Positions 17,480 to 24,680 of a DNA stretch of 64,000 nucleotides are shown here, in pieces. Source of the DNA: Denitratimonas sp037478135 (GTDB lineage Bacteria; Pseudomonadota; Gammaproteobacteria; Xanthomonadales; Xanthomonadaceae); contig NZ_JBBHDV010000001.1 of assembly GCF_037478135.1 (NCBI RefSeq), positions 434,001-498,000 on the forward strand. Reading direction: 5' to 3'. Numbering within the stretch: the stretch's first letter is position 1; every line of letters starts with the position of its first letter. A model generated the notes under the pieces. That model was given only the letters and a program-made list of their open reading frames with translations. It was not told where the DNA came from and searched no databases. Both the position numbers and the translations under genes were made by a program.

Positions 17480-19330
17480 TCAGCGGATCAGGTTGACCAT
17501 GCCCAGCACCACGGCCAGGTACAGGAAGGTCAGCGGCAGGCCGACCCGGATCAGATCCCAGGCGCGATAACCGGCCGGGCCGGAGGCCATCGCCAGCACC
17601 GGGTTGGAGACGCTGAGGAAATTATTGGACGCCGCCAGCGCCACGATCAGCGCGAACGAGAGCGGCGGCCCGCCGGCGGAAATCGCCACGTTGATCGCGA
17701 TCGGCACCATGATCGCGGTGGCACCGACATGGCTGACCACCAGTCCCAGCACCACGGTCAGCATCGCCAGCGAGGCCTGAAGCACGAAGATCGGCACCTC
17801 GCCGAGGCGGTCGAGCATGCCCTGCGCCAGATAGGCGGCCAGGCCGGAGGATTCCACCGCCCAGCCCAGCGGGATCAGGCCGGCCATCAGGAATACCGTC
17901 TTCCAGTTGATCGCGCCGTAGGCCTCGTCCATGTTCAGCACCCCGGCCAGCACCATCGCCACCGCGCCGCCCATCAGCGCCACCGGCACCGCGACCTGGT
18001 GACTGACCGCCAGCGCGATTGCCAGCCCGAAGATCGCGATCGCCAGCCACAGCTTGTGCGGGCGCTGTTCTTCCTTCGGAAAATCGGTGACCACGACGAA
18101 ATCCCGGTTCGCCGCAGCCTTGGCCAGATCGCGCCAGATGCTGTGGAACACCAGCATGTCGCCGGCGCGCAGCGTCATCTTGCGGTAGTCCTCGCGGTAG
18201 ACCTCATTGCCGCGATACACCGCCAGCACGCTGATGCCGTGGCTGCGGCGCAGATGCAGATCGCCCAGCACCTGGCCGATGAAACGCGAGGTCGGCGGGA
18301 TCACTGCTTCGGAAATGCCGGCGCGGCTGGGATTGAACAGATCACCGAAATGGCGCAGCCGGGTCTGCATCCGCAGCAGGTTGTTCTGCGCGTAGTCGGA
18401 TACCTGTTCGCGCGTGCCCATCACGCCCAGCACGCTGCCAACCCAGATCATCTGGTCGGTCGGTGGCGCCAGACGCGATTCGTTGCCGGATTTGAGCGCC
18501 AGCAGCAGCGGCGCGCCCTTCTGCGCCTCGGCCTCGCCGATCGACATGCCCACCAGCGGGCTTTCGGCGGTGACGGTCAGTTCGAACACGTCGCCGGCGA
18601 TGCCGTAGGTGCGCGCGAAATAGCTTTCGGTACGTGCCGGCGTCACGCTCTTGTCGGCCAGCCCGCCGAGCAGGCGGCGACCGAACAGGCGAAAATACAG
18701 TAGTCCCATCGCCAGCAGCGCCAGCCCCACCGGCGTCGGCGCGAACATCGGCAGCGGGTTCAGCGTGGCCACGCCCGAGGGCAGGTTGCGGTTGGCCTGG
18801 GCCAGCAGGTCGTTGAGCATGATCAGCGGCGAGTTGCCGACCATCGTCAGGGTGCCGCCCAGCACGATGCACACCGCCACCGGCAGCATCACCCGCGCCA
18901 GCGCCACGCCGCTGCGCCCGGACAGGCGCGAGACCACCGGCAGGAACAGCGCCATTACGGAGGGATTCTGCATCGTGGCCGAGGTCAGCCCGGCGGTGGC
19001 CGAGGCGTACAGGATCAAGCGCTCTTCCAGCCCCTTGGAGCGGCGCAGCAGCCAGATTGCGATGCGATTCAGCAGGCCGGTGCGGTCAAGCCCGGCGCTG
19101 AGCACCATCGTGGCCATCACGCTGATCACCGCGGTACCGGCGAATCCCTGGAAGATCTGCTCCGAAGGCACCAGCCCGGTGAGCCCGAGCATCACCAGCA
19201 CCAGCAGCGCGGTGACATCGCTGCGCAGCTTCTCCCAGACGAACATCACCATCGTGAAGCCGACCAGCGCCAGCACCAGCATCATCTCGATGCTCAGGAC
19301 CGCCCCGCTGTCGGCCAGCTCCAGATCCAT
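17480..19330 (-). CDS. SLC13/DASS-type anion transporter with central RCK_C (TrkA_C) domains
   Basis: This 616-residue membrane protein has two transmembrane blocks (about 1-230 and 430-616) of the ArsB/NhaD-SLC13 superfamily. Between them are two TrkA_C-type regulatory domains, seen around FELTVTAESPLVGMSIGEAE and FIGQVLGDLHLRRSHGISVL. The hairpin SATMQNPSVMALFLPVV in the first half and SVSNPVLAMASGPAGY in the second are the expected substrate-site repeats. Proteins of this architecture move sulfate, dicarboxylates or other anions with Na+ or H+. The actual substrate is uncertain. Confidence 0.85.
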   Translation of the reverse strand: MDLELADSGAVLSIEMMLVLALVGFTMVMFVWEKLRSDVTALLVLVMLGLTGLVPSEQIFQGFAGTAVISVMATMVLSAGLDRTGLLNRIAIWLLRRSKGLEERLILYASATAGLTSATMQNPSVMALFLPVVSRLSGRSGVALARVMLPVAVCIVLGGTLTMVGNSPLIMLNDLLAQANRNLPSGVATLNPLPMFAPTPVGLALLAMGLLYFRLFGRRLLGGLADKSVTPARTESYFARTYGIAGDVFELTVTAESPLVGMSIGEAEAQKGAPLLLALKSGNESRLAPPTDQMIWVGSVLGVMGTREQVSDYAQNNLLRMQTRLRHFGDLFNPSRAGISEAVIPPTSRFIGQVLGDLHLRRSHGISVLAVYRGNEVYREDYRKMTLRAGDMLVFHSIWRDLAKAAANRDFVVVTDFPKEEQRPHKLWLAIAIFGLAIALAVSHQVAVPVALMGGAVAMVLAGVLNMDEAYGAINWKTVFLMAGLIPLGWAVESSGLAAYLAQGMLDRLGEVPIFVLQASLAMLTVVLGLVVSHVGATAIMVPIAINVAISAGGPPLSFALIVALAASNNFLSVSNPVLAMASGPAGYRAWDLIRVGLPLTFLYLAVVLGMVNLIR

Positions 19331-19413
19331 TGTTCAGCCCGAGCCTCCGGGCAGCATCGCGCGCGCCACCGCACCGGCCCGTGGGCCACCGCTGCGATGA
19401 CGGCGCCGGTACC

Positions 19414-20130
19414 TCATGGATCGTGGCGGCGCAGGTAGAGCAGATCCCAGACGCCGTGTCCCAGGCGCAGACCGCGCCGTTCGAAATGGGTTTCCGGGCG
19501 CCAGCTCGGGCGCGGGAAGTAGCCGCGCTCACCGGCGCGGTTCTCGAATTCCGGCAGTGCATCGAGCACGTCCCACATGTGCTCGGCGTAGGGTTCCCAG
19601 TCGGTGGCCAGGTGCAGCAGGCCGCCGGGCGCGAGCTTGCGTGCCAGCAGCCGCGCGAAAGCGGGCTGGATCAGGCGGCGCTTGGAGTGACGCTTCTTGT
19701 GCCACGGGTCGGGAAACCAGATGCGGATCTCGGCCAGGCTGGCATCGGTGATATCGCGCTCCAGCACTTCGACCGCATCGTGGTTGTAGACCCGCACATT
19801 GTCCGCACCGTCCTCGGCCAGCGCATTCAGCAGGCGACCGACGCCGGGGCGGTGCACTTCGATGCCGATGAAGTCGCGTTGCGGCTCGTTGCTGGAGGCA
19901 AAATGCAGCGCCTGGCCGTTGCCGAAACCGATTTCCACGACCCGGTCGGCCTGGCGCCCGAACACCGCATCGAAATCACGCGGCGTGCCGGCCGGTTCCA
20001 GCCCGTAGCGCGCCCAGTGCTGCTCGAACGCGCGCTCCTGCGACGGCGTCAGCCGGCCCTGGCGCAGCACGAAACTGCGGATCGGGCGACCCTGCAGCGG
20101 CGTGGACGGGTCAGGTCCGGCAGCTGTCAT
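19414..20130 (-). CDS. trmB: tRNA (guanine-N7)-methyltransferase
   Basis: This 238-residue class I methyltransferase makes m7G46 in tRNAs. The S-adenosylmethionine motif VVEIGFGNGQAL, the acidic end of strand 2 (FIGIEVHRPGVG), and the family signature WFPDPWHKKRHSKRRL are all present. It overlaps the thiG stop by four bases (ATGA), so it is translated with thiG; this pairing is common in related genomes. Length is normal. Confidence 0.95.
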   Translation of the reverse strand: MTAAGPDPSTPLQGRPIRSFVLRQGRLTPSQERAFEQHWARYGLEPAGTPRDFDAVFGRQADRVVEIGFGNGQALHFASSNEPQRDFIGIEVHRPGVGRLLNALAEDGADNVRVYNHDAVEVLERDITDASLAEIRIWFPDPWHKKRHSKRRLIQPAFARLLARKLAPGGLLHLATDWEPYAEHMWDVLDALPEFENRAGERGYFPRPSWRPETHFERRGLRLGHGVWDLLYLRRHDP

Positions 20131-20921
20131 CCGATCACTCCGTCCAGCGGCGAGGAGGCGCTGGCGTAGCGCTTGCGCGGAATGCGACCGGCACGGAAGG
20201 CGGCGCGCCCGGCCTCGACCGCAAGTTTCATTGCATGTGCCATCAGCACCGGATCCTGTGCGCCGGCGATTGCGGTGTTCATCAGCACGCCGTCGCAGCC
20301 AAGCTCCATCGCGATTGCTGCGTCCGAGGCGGTGCCGACACCGGCATCCACGATGATCGGCACCTTCGCGTTCTCGATGATTTCCAGCAGGTTGTAGCGG
20401 TTCTGGATGCCCAGGCCGGAACCGATCGGCGCCGCCAGCGGCATCACCGCGACGCAGCCGATTTCTTCCAGACGCTTGGCCAGGATCGGATCGTCGGATG
20501 TGTAGACCATCACCTGGAAACCATCGGCCACCAGCATCTCGGCGGCTTTCAGCGTCTGCACCACGTCCGGGTACAGGGTCTTGCTGTCGCCCAGCACTTC
20601 CAGCTTGACCAGGGTGTGGCCGTCCAGCAACTCGCGTGCCAGGCGTAGGGTGCGGACCGATTCCTCGGCGGTGTAGCAGCCGGCGGTGTTGGGAAGAATG
20701 GTGTAGTGCTCGGGCGGCAGCACGTCCAGCAGATTCGGTTCGTCCGGGTTCTGGCCGATGTTGGTGCGGCGGATCGCCACCGTGACGATCTGGGCGGCGG
20801 CGGCCTCGGTGGCACGCCGGGTTTCGTCCAGATCCTTGAACTTGCCGGTGCCGGTGAGCAGACGCGAACGATAGCTGCGGCCTGCGATCAGCAGGGGGTC
20901 GGAGTGGTTGTTTTCTTGCAT
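20127..20921 (-). CDS. thiG: Thiazole synthase ThiG
   Basis: This 264-residue (beta/alpha)8 enzyme condenses deoxyxylulose 5-phosphate, dehydroglycine and ThiS thiocarboxylate into the thiazole of thiamin. The Schiff-base lysine is in LVKLEVLGD. Other family segments are LPNTAGCYTAEESVRTLRLA, PIIVDAGVGTASDAAIAMEL and the phosphate-binding DGVLMNTAIAGAQDP. It sits 66 bp after thiS and runs into trmB. No TPP riboswitch was recognised upstream. Confidence 0.96.
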   Translation of the reverse strand: MQENNHSDPLLIAGRSYRSRLLTGTGKFKDLDETRRATEAAAAQIVTVAIRRTNIGQNPDEPNLLDVLPPEHYTILPNTAGCYTAEESVRTLRLARELLDGHTLVKLEVLGDSKTLYPDVVQTLKAAEMLVADGFQVMVYTSDDPILAKRLEEIGCVAVMPLAAPIGSGLGIQNRYNLLEIIENAKVPIIVDAGVGTASDAAIAMELGCDGVLMNTAIAGAQDPVLMAHAMKLAVEAGRAAFRAGRIPRKRYASASSPLDGVIG

Positions 20922-20987
20922 TGTTTGATTATCCCTGAAAACCGGCTCCGGCCGCAGTGCGCGGAAGTGTTGCGCGGCGATCCGGCC

Positions 20988-21188
20988 TCAACCGCCACCC
21001 ATGGCGTGCACCAGTTCGACCTGGTCGCCGTCGTTCAACAGATGTGAATCATGGCGGCTGCGCGGCACGATCTCGCGGTTCACTTCGACCGCCACGCGGC
21101 GTTCGCCAAAGCCCAGATGTGCCAGCAGCCCGGCAACGCTGATCTGCCCGTCCAGGGCATGGGGTTCACCGTTCAACACGATGCGCAT
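20988..21188 (-). CDS. thiS: Sulfur carrier protein ThiS
   Basis: This 66-residue ubiquitin-like protein carries the sulfur for thiazole formation as a C-terminal thiocarboxylate. It ends in the required Gly-Gly, with one further Gly (HAMGGG). The beta-grasp pattern starts MRIVLNGEPHAL and includes VAVEVNREIVPRS and the LNDGDQVELVHAMGGG end. It is the first gene of thiS-thiG-trmB. A GGAGG ribosome site precedes the ATG. Confidence 0.93.
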   Translation of the reverse strand: MRIVLNGEPHALDGQISVAGLLAHLGFGERRVAVEVNREIVPRSRHDSHLLNDGDQVELVHAMGGG

Positions 21189-21270
21189 GGGAGCCTCCTT
21201 GAAGCCTGCACGCGGCGATTGCCGCCTGTTCGATCACTGGCTATGATCGGCCGTCATACAGGTGCAGTTC

Positions 21271-21299
21271 AATGCCGCAGCGCCTGCGGCGACAGCATT
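21271..21299. repeat. Nested hairpin upstream of thiS and tRNA-Gly
   Basis: A 7-bp perfect stem (GCCGCAG / CTGCGGC) with a CGC loop is framed by an outer AATGC/GCATT pair with a small bulge. It lies in the 220-bp gap between the divergent thiS and tRNA-Gly genes. There is no T-tract on either side; its role is unknown. The rest of the gap should hold both promoters, but none is clear enough to call. Confidence 0.3.
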
Positions 21300-21408
21300 G
21301 ATCGGGTGCGGTACAGAAAGCCGCCGATGCTGCTGCAATACCTGCCACGCACGCACCGCTGCATGCGGTCGCCTTAGCGGCAAGCGCGGTCGATGCATGA
21401 CGGCTGAT

Positions 21409-21482
21409 GCGGGTGTAGTTCAATGGTAGAACGGCAGCTTCCCAAGCTGCATACGAGGGTTCGATTCCCTTCACCCGCTCCA
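21409..21482 (+). tRNA. tRNA-Gly (anticodon CCC)
   Basis: The 74-nt gene folds as a cloverleaf. The acceptor stem is GCGGGTG/CACCCGC, the D-arm contains GTTCAATGGTAGAAC, the anticodon stem is GCAGC/GCTGC around the loop TTCCCAA (anticodon CCC), the T-arm contains GGTTCGATTCC, the discriminator is T, and CCA is encoded. Its last 18 bases are repeated at 44526-44543, which marks it as the insertion site of the downstream island. Because the element inserts at the 3' end, the tRNA stays intact. Confidence 0.97.
21465..21482 (+). other. attL core (tRNA-Gly 3' end)
   Basis: The 18-bp sequence TTCCCTTCACCCGCTCCA is the 3' end of tRNA-Gly and recurs exactly at 44526-44543 in the same orientation. 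It is the left boundary of the island. ICEclc, the best known relative, also uses an 18-bp tRNA-Gly 3' end as its crossover region. Confidence 0.9.
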
Positions 21483-21490
21483 CTGCATCA

Positions 21491-21510
21491 TTCTGCGGAC
21501 TTCCGCAGAA
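21491..21510. repeat. 20-bp palindrome just inside attL
   Basis: TTCTGCGGACTTCCGCAGAA has 9-bp arms and a CT centre and starts 9 bp inside the left attachment core. No equal palindrome is seen inside the right end. It may be a recombinase or accessory-factor site, or a structure that separates the tRNA from the integrase gene; this is inference. Confidence 0.5.
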
Positions 21511-21600
21511 GTCCAAGAGAGTCTGCAAGTCATTGCTCCACAAAGACTTTTCCTCTCTTTGACGTTCTGCCGTGGTCCACTGCGATCCGCCTACAGCCGG

Positions 21601-21630
21601 GACTTTTAAGTCCACAAACAAGTCCATTTT
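21601..21630 (+). repeat. Left-end AGTCCA direct repeats (possible integrase arm sites)
   Basis: The sequence GACTTTTAAGTCCACAA is followed by ACAAGTCCATT. Nearly the same pattern occurs inside the right end of the island at 44441-44467. Two AGTCCA copies lie 12 bp apart in the same orientation, and a third AAGTCCA is at 21509-21515. Paired short direct repeats near both ends are what tyrosine integrases use as arm-type sites. Confidence 0.5.
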
Positions 21631-21720
21631 TGCGGGCGCGGCTGATTCCGGATTGTTGATGGAGGGGCGAGGTCGACGTGACCAGCATCTGGTTCCTGAC
21701 TCATGTTCAGGAGCAAGAGC

Positions 21721-23574
21721 ATGGCACTCTCAGACCTGGCCGTTCGGCAGGCCAAGGCAACTGGCAAGGCATACACCCTCCCTGACTTGGATGGCCTCTC
21801 CCTGGCCGTCACGGCTGCAGGGGGCAGGACTTGGCACTTCCGCTACTACTGGGCGGGCAAGCAGAAGCGGATGTCGCTCGGCACCTACCCGGAGGTGACG
21901 CTTCGCGAGGCCCGCAGCCTGCGCGACGAAGCGCGCGCCCTGCTGGCCAAAGGCACCAATCCTCGCGTTCACCGCAAGCAGAAGCGCACCGCTGTCCGGC
22001 TCGCCGACGAAAACACCTTCGAGGCGGTGTATCGCAAGTGGCTCAAGCATCGCGGGCTCAGCCTCAAGGAAGGCCGGCAGACGACCCTCTCGATACTTCC
22101 ACGGATCTTCGACAAGGATGTGTTGCCCACCTTGGGCAAGCGGTCGGTCTATGAGATCAAGCGTCCCGACCTCTTGGAGGTGATCGCCAAGATCGAGAAG
22201 CGCAGGGCACTCTCCGTCGCCGAGAAAGTCAGGACGTGGTTCAACCAACTGTTTCGCTACGCGCTGGTGATCGTGCCGGGCCTGGAGCAAAACCCCGCCT
22301 CCGATCTCGATGTGGTGGCGCTGCCGCTGCCACCCGTCAACCACAACCCGTTCCTGCGCATGGCCGAGCTGCCGAAGCTGTTGCAGCGGCTGCGCAGCTA
22401 TCGCGGCAGGCGGCAGACCCAGCTCGGGCTGCGGCTATTGCTGCTGACCGGCGTGCGAACCGGCGAGCTGCGACAGGCGACGCCGGATCAATTCGATCTG
22501 GACCGTGGGCTGTGGATCATCCCGCCCGACGTCGTGAAGCAACTCCAGTTGGATATGCGCAAGAAGCGGCAGCAGCCAAAGGACATCCCGCCCTACATCG
22601 TGCCGCTGCCGATTCAGGCCATGGAGATCGTCCGGCACCTGCTGGATGAGTTCAAGCCGGCCCAGCGCCACCTGTTCCGGCACGACAGCGACTTGAAGAA
22701 GCGCATCAGCGAGAACACGCTCAATGGTGCGCTCAAACGCATGGGCTATCAGGAACGCCTGACCGGACACGGCATCCGCGGCACGATGTCCACTGCGCTC
22801 AACGAGATCGGCTACCCGAAGGTCTGGGTGGATGCACAGCTCTCGCATGTCGATCCCAACAAGGTCAGCGCGACCTACAACCATGCCGAGTACGTGGAAC
22901 AGCGTCGCCGCATGATGCAGGACTGGGCCGATCGGCTCGACCTCTTCGAGCAGAACCAGGTCGAGGCGGCCAGCATGCCGCTCACCGTGCATCTGGAAGG
23001 CGTGCCCGCGTTCCCGAATGAGCAAACCGCAAGCGCACCCTCCACGCCGGTTGCCGCTTCGCCAATCCTGCTCGTGACGAAGCCCGGCGACGCCATGCCG
23101 TTGGTTTCTGCCGCCGCACATCGGCTGCCGGCGGTTCCGCCCCCTCGGTCGGCCGCGCCGCTGGTGCCTTCTGACATTCAGCGCGAGAGGATGGAACTGT
23201 TCGATGTCTTCGAAGCGCCGCACAACCTTCCCGTCGCGGCGTTTGCCAAGATGGCGGGCAAGTCCCGCAGGTGGATCAGCTACGAGATCAAGGCGGGCAA
23301 CTTGCTGGCGTTGAACGTAGGCAATCGCGGCCAGCGCGTGCCGGACTGGCACCTCGACCCACTCAAGCACGAGCTGATCCAGTCCGTCCTGAAGCTGACC
23401 AGGGGTGCGGACCCCTGGCAGATCTACCATGCACTGCTGCAACCGCGCTCGATGCTGCGGGGGCGTTCGGCACTGGAGGGCGTGACGGCCGGCAATCTCG
23501 ACAAGCTCGTCATAGCGGTGAGCACAGCCGTGAAGGAGAGCGAATGGACCCCGCCGCGAGTCGGGGTCGCCTAG
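21721..23574 (+). CDS. int: Tyrosine recombinase/integrase, ICEclc IntB13-like, with C-terminal extension
   Basis: This 617-residue integrase has an N-terminal DUF4102-type arm-binding domain (start MALSDLAVRQAKATGKAYTL), a core-binding domain, and a catalytic domain. The catalytic residues are R246 in TGVRTGEL, H350-x-x-R353 in GHGIRGT, H376 in QLSHVD and nucleophile Y386 in SATYNHAEY. After residue ~415 there is a linker rich in Pro/Ala, then about 110 more residues that look like an Xre/MbcA-type antitoxin domain (helix-turn-helix AAFAKMAGKSRRWISYEIK, end around LRGRSALEGVTAGNLD). Long integrases of this type drive ICEclc-like elements into tRNA-Gly. The ATG at 21721 has AGGAG six bases before it. 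Confidence 0.93.
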   Translation: MALSDLAVRQAKATGKAYTLPDLDGLSLAVTAAGGRTWHFRYYWAGKQKRMSLGTYPEVTLREARSLRDEARALLAKGTNPRVHRKQKRTAVRLADENTFEAVYRKWLKHRGLSLKEGRQTTLSILPRIFDKDVLPTLGKRSVYEIKRPDLLEVIAKIEKRRALSVAEKVRTWFNQLFRYALVIVPGLEQNPASDLDVVALPLPPVNHNPFLRMAELPKLLQRLRSYRGRRQTQLGLRLLLLTGVRTGELRQATPDQFDLDRGLWIIPPDVVKQLQLDMRKKRQQPKDIPPYIVPLPIQAMEIVRHLLDEFKPAQRHLFRHDSDLKKRISENTLNGALKRMGYQERLTGHGIRGTMSTALNEIGYPKVWVDAQLSHVDPNKVSATYNHAEYVEQRRRMMQDWADRLDLFEQNQVEAASMPLTVHLEGVPAFPNEQTASAPSTPVAASPILLVTKPGDAMPLVSAAAHRLPAVPPPRSAAPLVPSDIQRERMELFDVFEAPHNLPVAAFAKMAGKSRRWISYEIKAGNLLALNVGNRGQRVPDWHLDPLKHELIQSVLKLTRGADPWQIYHALLQPRSMLRGRSALEGVTAGNLDKLVIAVSTAVKESEWTPPRVGVA

Positions 23575-23621
23575 CAGCAGGAATGCGGGGTCGTGGCGAA
23601 ACCGCGATCCCCACGCGTCCG

Positions 23622-24398
23622 TCAGGACACCAAGCGCGCGCGGTGGGCGAATCTTGCCTGGGTGTCCGACAAGGAAGCCTCGCGACGGAGCAGGTAAGCC
23701 ATCACGATCGTTGGTGCGCCGGCCAGCGGCCGCATGGCGATGCCTCGGCGTAGGTAGCTCGCCAGTCTCGCGGCGGGCGCAATGGTGATCCCGTACCCGG
23801 CGGCAACCAGCGTCATCACCACATCGAATGTCTCCACCGTTTGCTCCCGCTCCTGCAGCGCGTTCTCGAACACGCGCTGCATGGTCATGCGCCATGGTTC
23901 ATCGGCCGTGGACTGCGAGCAGATCAACGGCTGCTTGAGCACTTCCTGGCACGGCACTTCACGGTAGGCCAGCAGGTGGGAGCGCTTGGCCACGGCGACC
24001 GCCAGCGTGTCATGCCACAGCGGCTCGCATACCCAGCCAGGCCACTGCCGGGCAACCGCAGACAAGGCGAAGTCGAAGCCGTCGCCCGGCAGCTCCGCGC
24101 CTCGACCGGGATCTGTCCAGCCGGCCAGGACGGCATGAGTCTCCGGCTCTTCGGCACGCTGCAGGGCGAGCACGTCGGCGAGCTGGGGAGGCACCCATTC
24201 GCCGAGGACGGCCATGCGAATTTCGGCGGTGATGTCACTCGATTCCACGTCCAGCTCCCCCCAGGCGGTGAACTCGTGGCAACTGATCTCGAATCCGTTG
24301 AATGAGTTAAGTTTAACGTGGTTTAAATCGTGACCGTGTTCGACGCTCTTGGCAATGCCAAAGCGTTCGATCCAAAGGGGCCGCCCCACCGGCACCAC
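23622..24398 (-). CDS. LysR-type ligand-binding domain protein lacking the DNA-binding domain
   Basis: The frame encodes up to 258 residues that match the substrate-binding half of a LysR regulator, ending in the family-like block VVMTLVAAGYGITIAPAARL and RPLAGAPTIVMAYLLRR. No N-terminal winged helix is present; upstream of about residue 48 nothing resembles LysR, and the frame runs back into the divergent XRE gene. The first ATG in frame is at 24215, while 24398 is a GTG. It is either a degraded regulator or a stand-alone ligand sensor. It is clearly related to the complete LysR protein at the right end of the island. Confidence 0.6.
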   Translation of the reverse strand: MVPVGRPLWIERFGIAKSVEHGHDLNHVKLNSFNGFEISCHEFTAWGELDVESSDITAEIRMAVLGEWVPPQLADVLALQRAEEPETHAVLAGWTDPGRGAELPGDGFDFALSAVARQWPGWVCEPLWHDTLAVAVAKRSHLLAYREVPCQEVLKQPLICSQSTADEPWRMTMQRVFENALQEREQTVETFDVVMTLVAAGYGITIAPAARLASYLRRGIAMRPLAGAPTIVMAYLLRREASLSDTQARFAHRARLVS

Positions 24399-24654
24399 TA
24401 CCTACGAAGCGGAACCAGCCATCGCGTTTGGGGCTGCCGTGCGGGAAGAAAGAACCAACCAGGGTATCGCTCAGGAAACGCTGGCCCACATGGCCGGCAT
24501 CGAACGGTCGCACATGGGCAAGATCGAGCGCGGCGAGCATGTCCCCACGCTCCCTCTCATCCTCAAGATCGCCCGTGCGCTGAAATGCAGTTCCGCCCAC
24601 TTGATGACTCTGACCGAAGCCAAGCTGGCAGAGTCGGCCCCATCCGCAGATTAA
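24355..24654 (+). CDS. XRE-family helix-turn-helix regulator
   Basis: This 99-residue protein has a central HTH_3 domain (about 25-85) with recognition region AQETLAHMAGIERSHMGKIE and the typical GEHVPTLPLILKIARAL helix. It is likely a repressor controlling transfer functions of the island, since it lies between the integrase and the relaxase gene. The ATG at 24355 is preceded by a possible TTG at 24349. The AT-rich stretch 24300-24335 upstream (TTAAGTTTAA, GGTTTAAATC) is the probable promoter/operator region shared with the divergent LysR-type ORF. Confidence 0.82.
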   Translation: MPKRSIQRGRPTGTTTYEAEPAIAFGAAVREERTNQGIAQETLAHMAGIERSHMGKIERGEHVPTLPLILKIARALKCSSAHLMTLTEAKLAESAPSAD

Positions 24655-24680
24655 AGCCGGCCCGCACAGCGGTCGCATGC

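Noticed and set aside
20922..21408. TPP riboswitch upstream of thiS
   Set aside because: No THI-box pattern (CTGAGA and ACCTGA-like elements in order) was found on the minus strand; only an unrelated hairpin is present.
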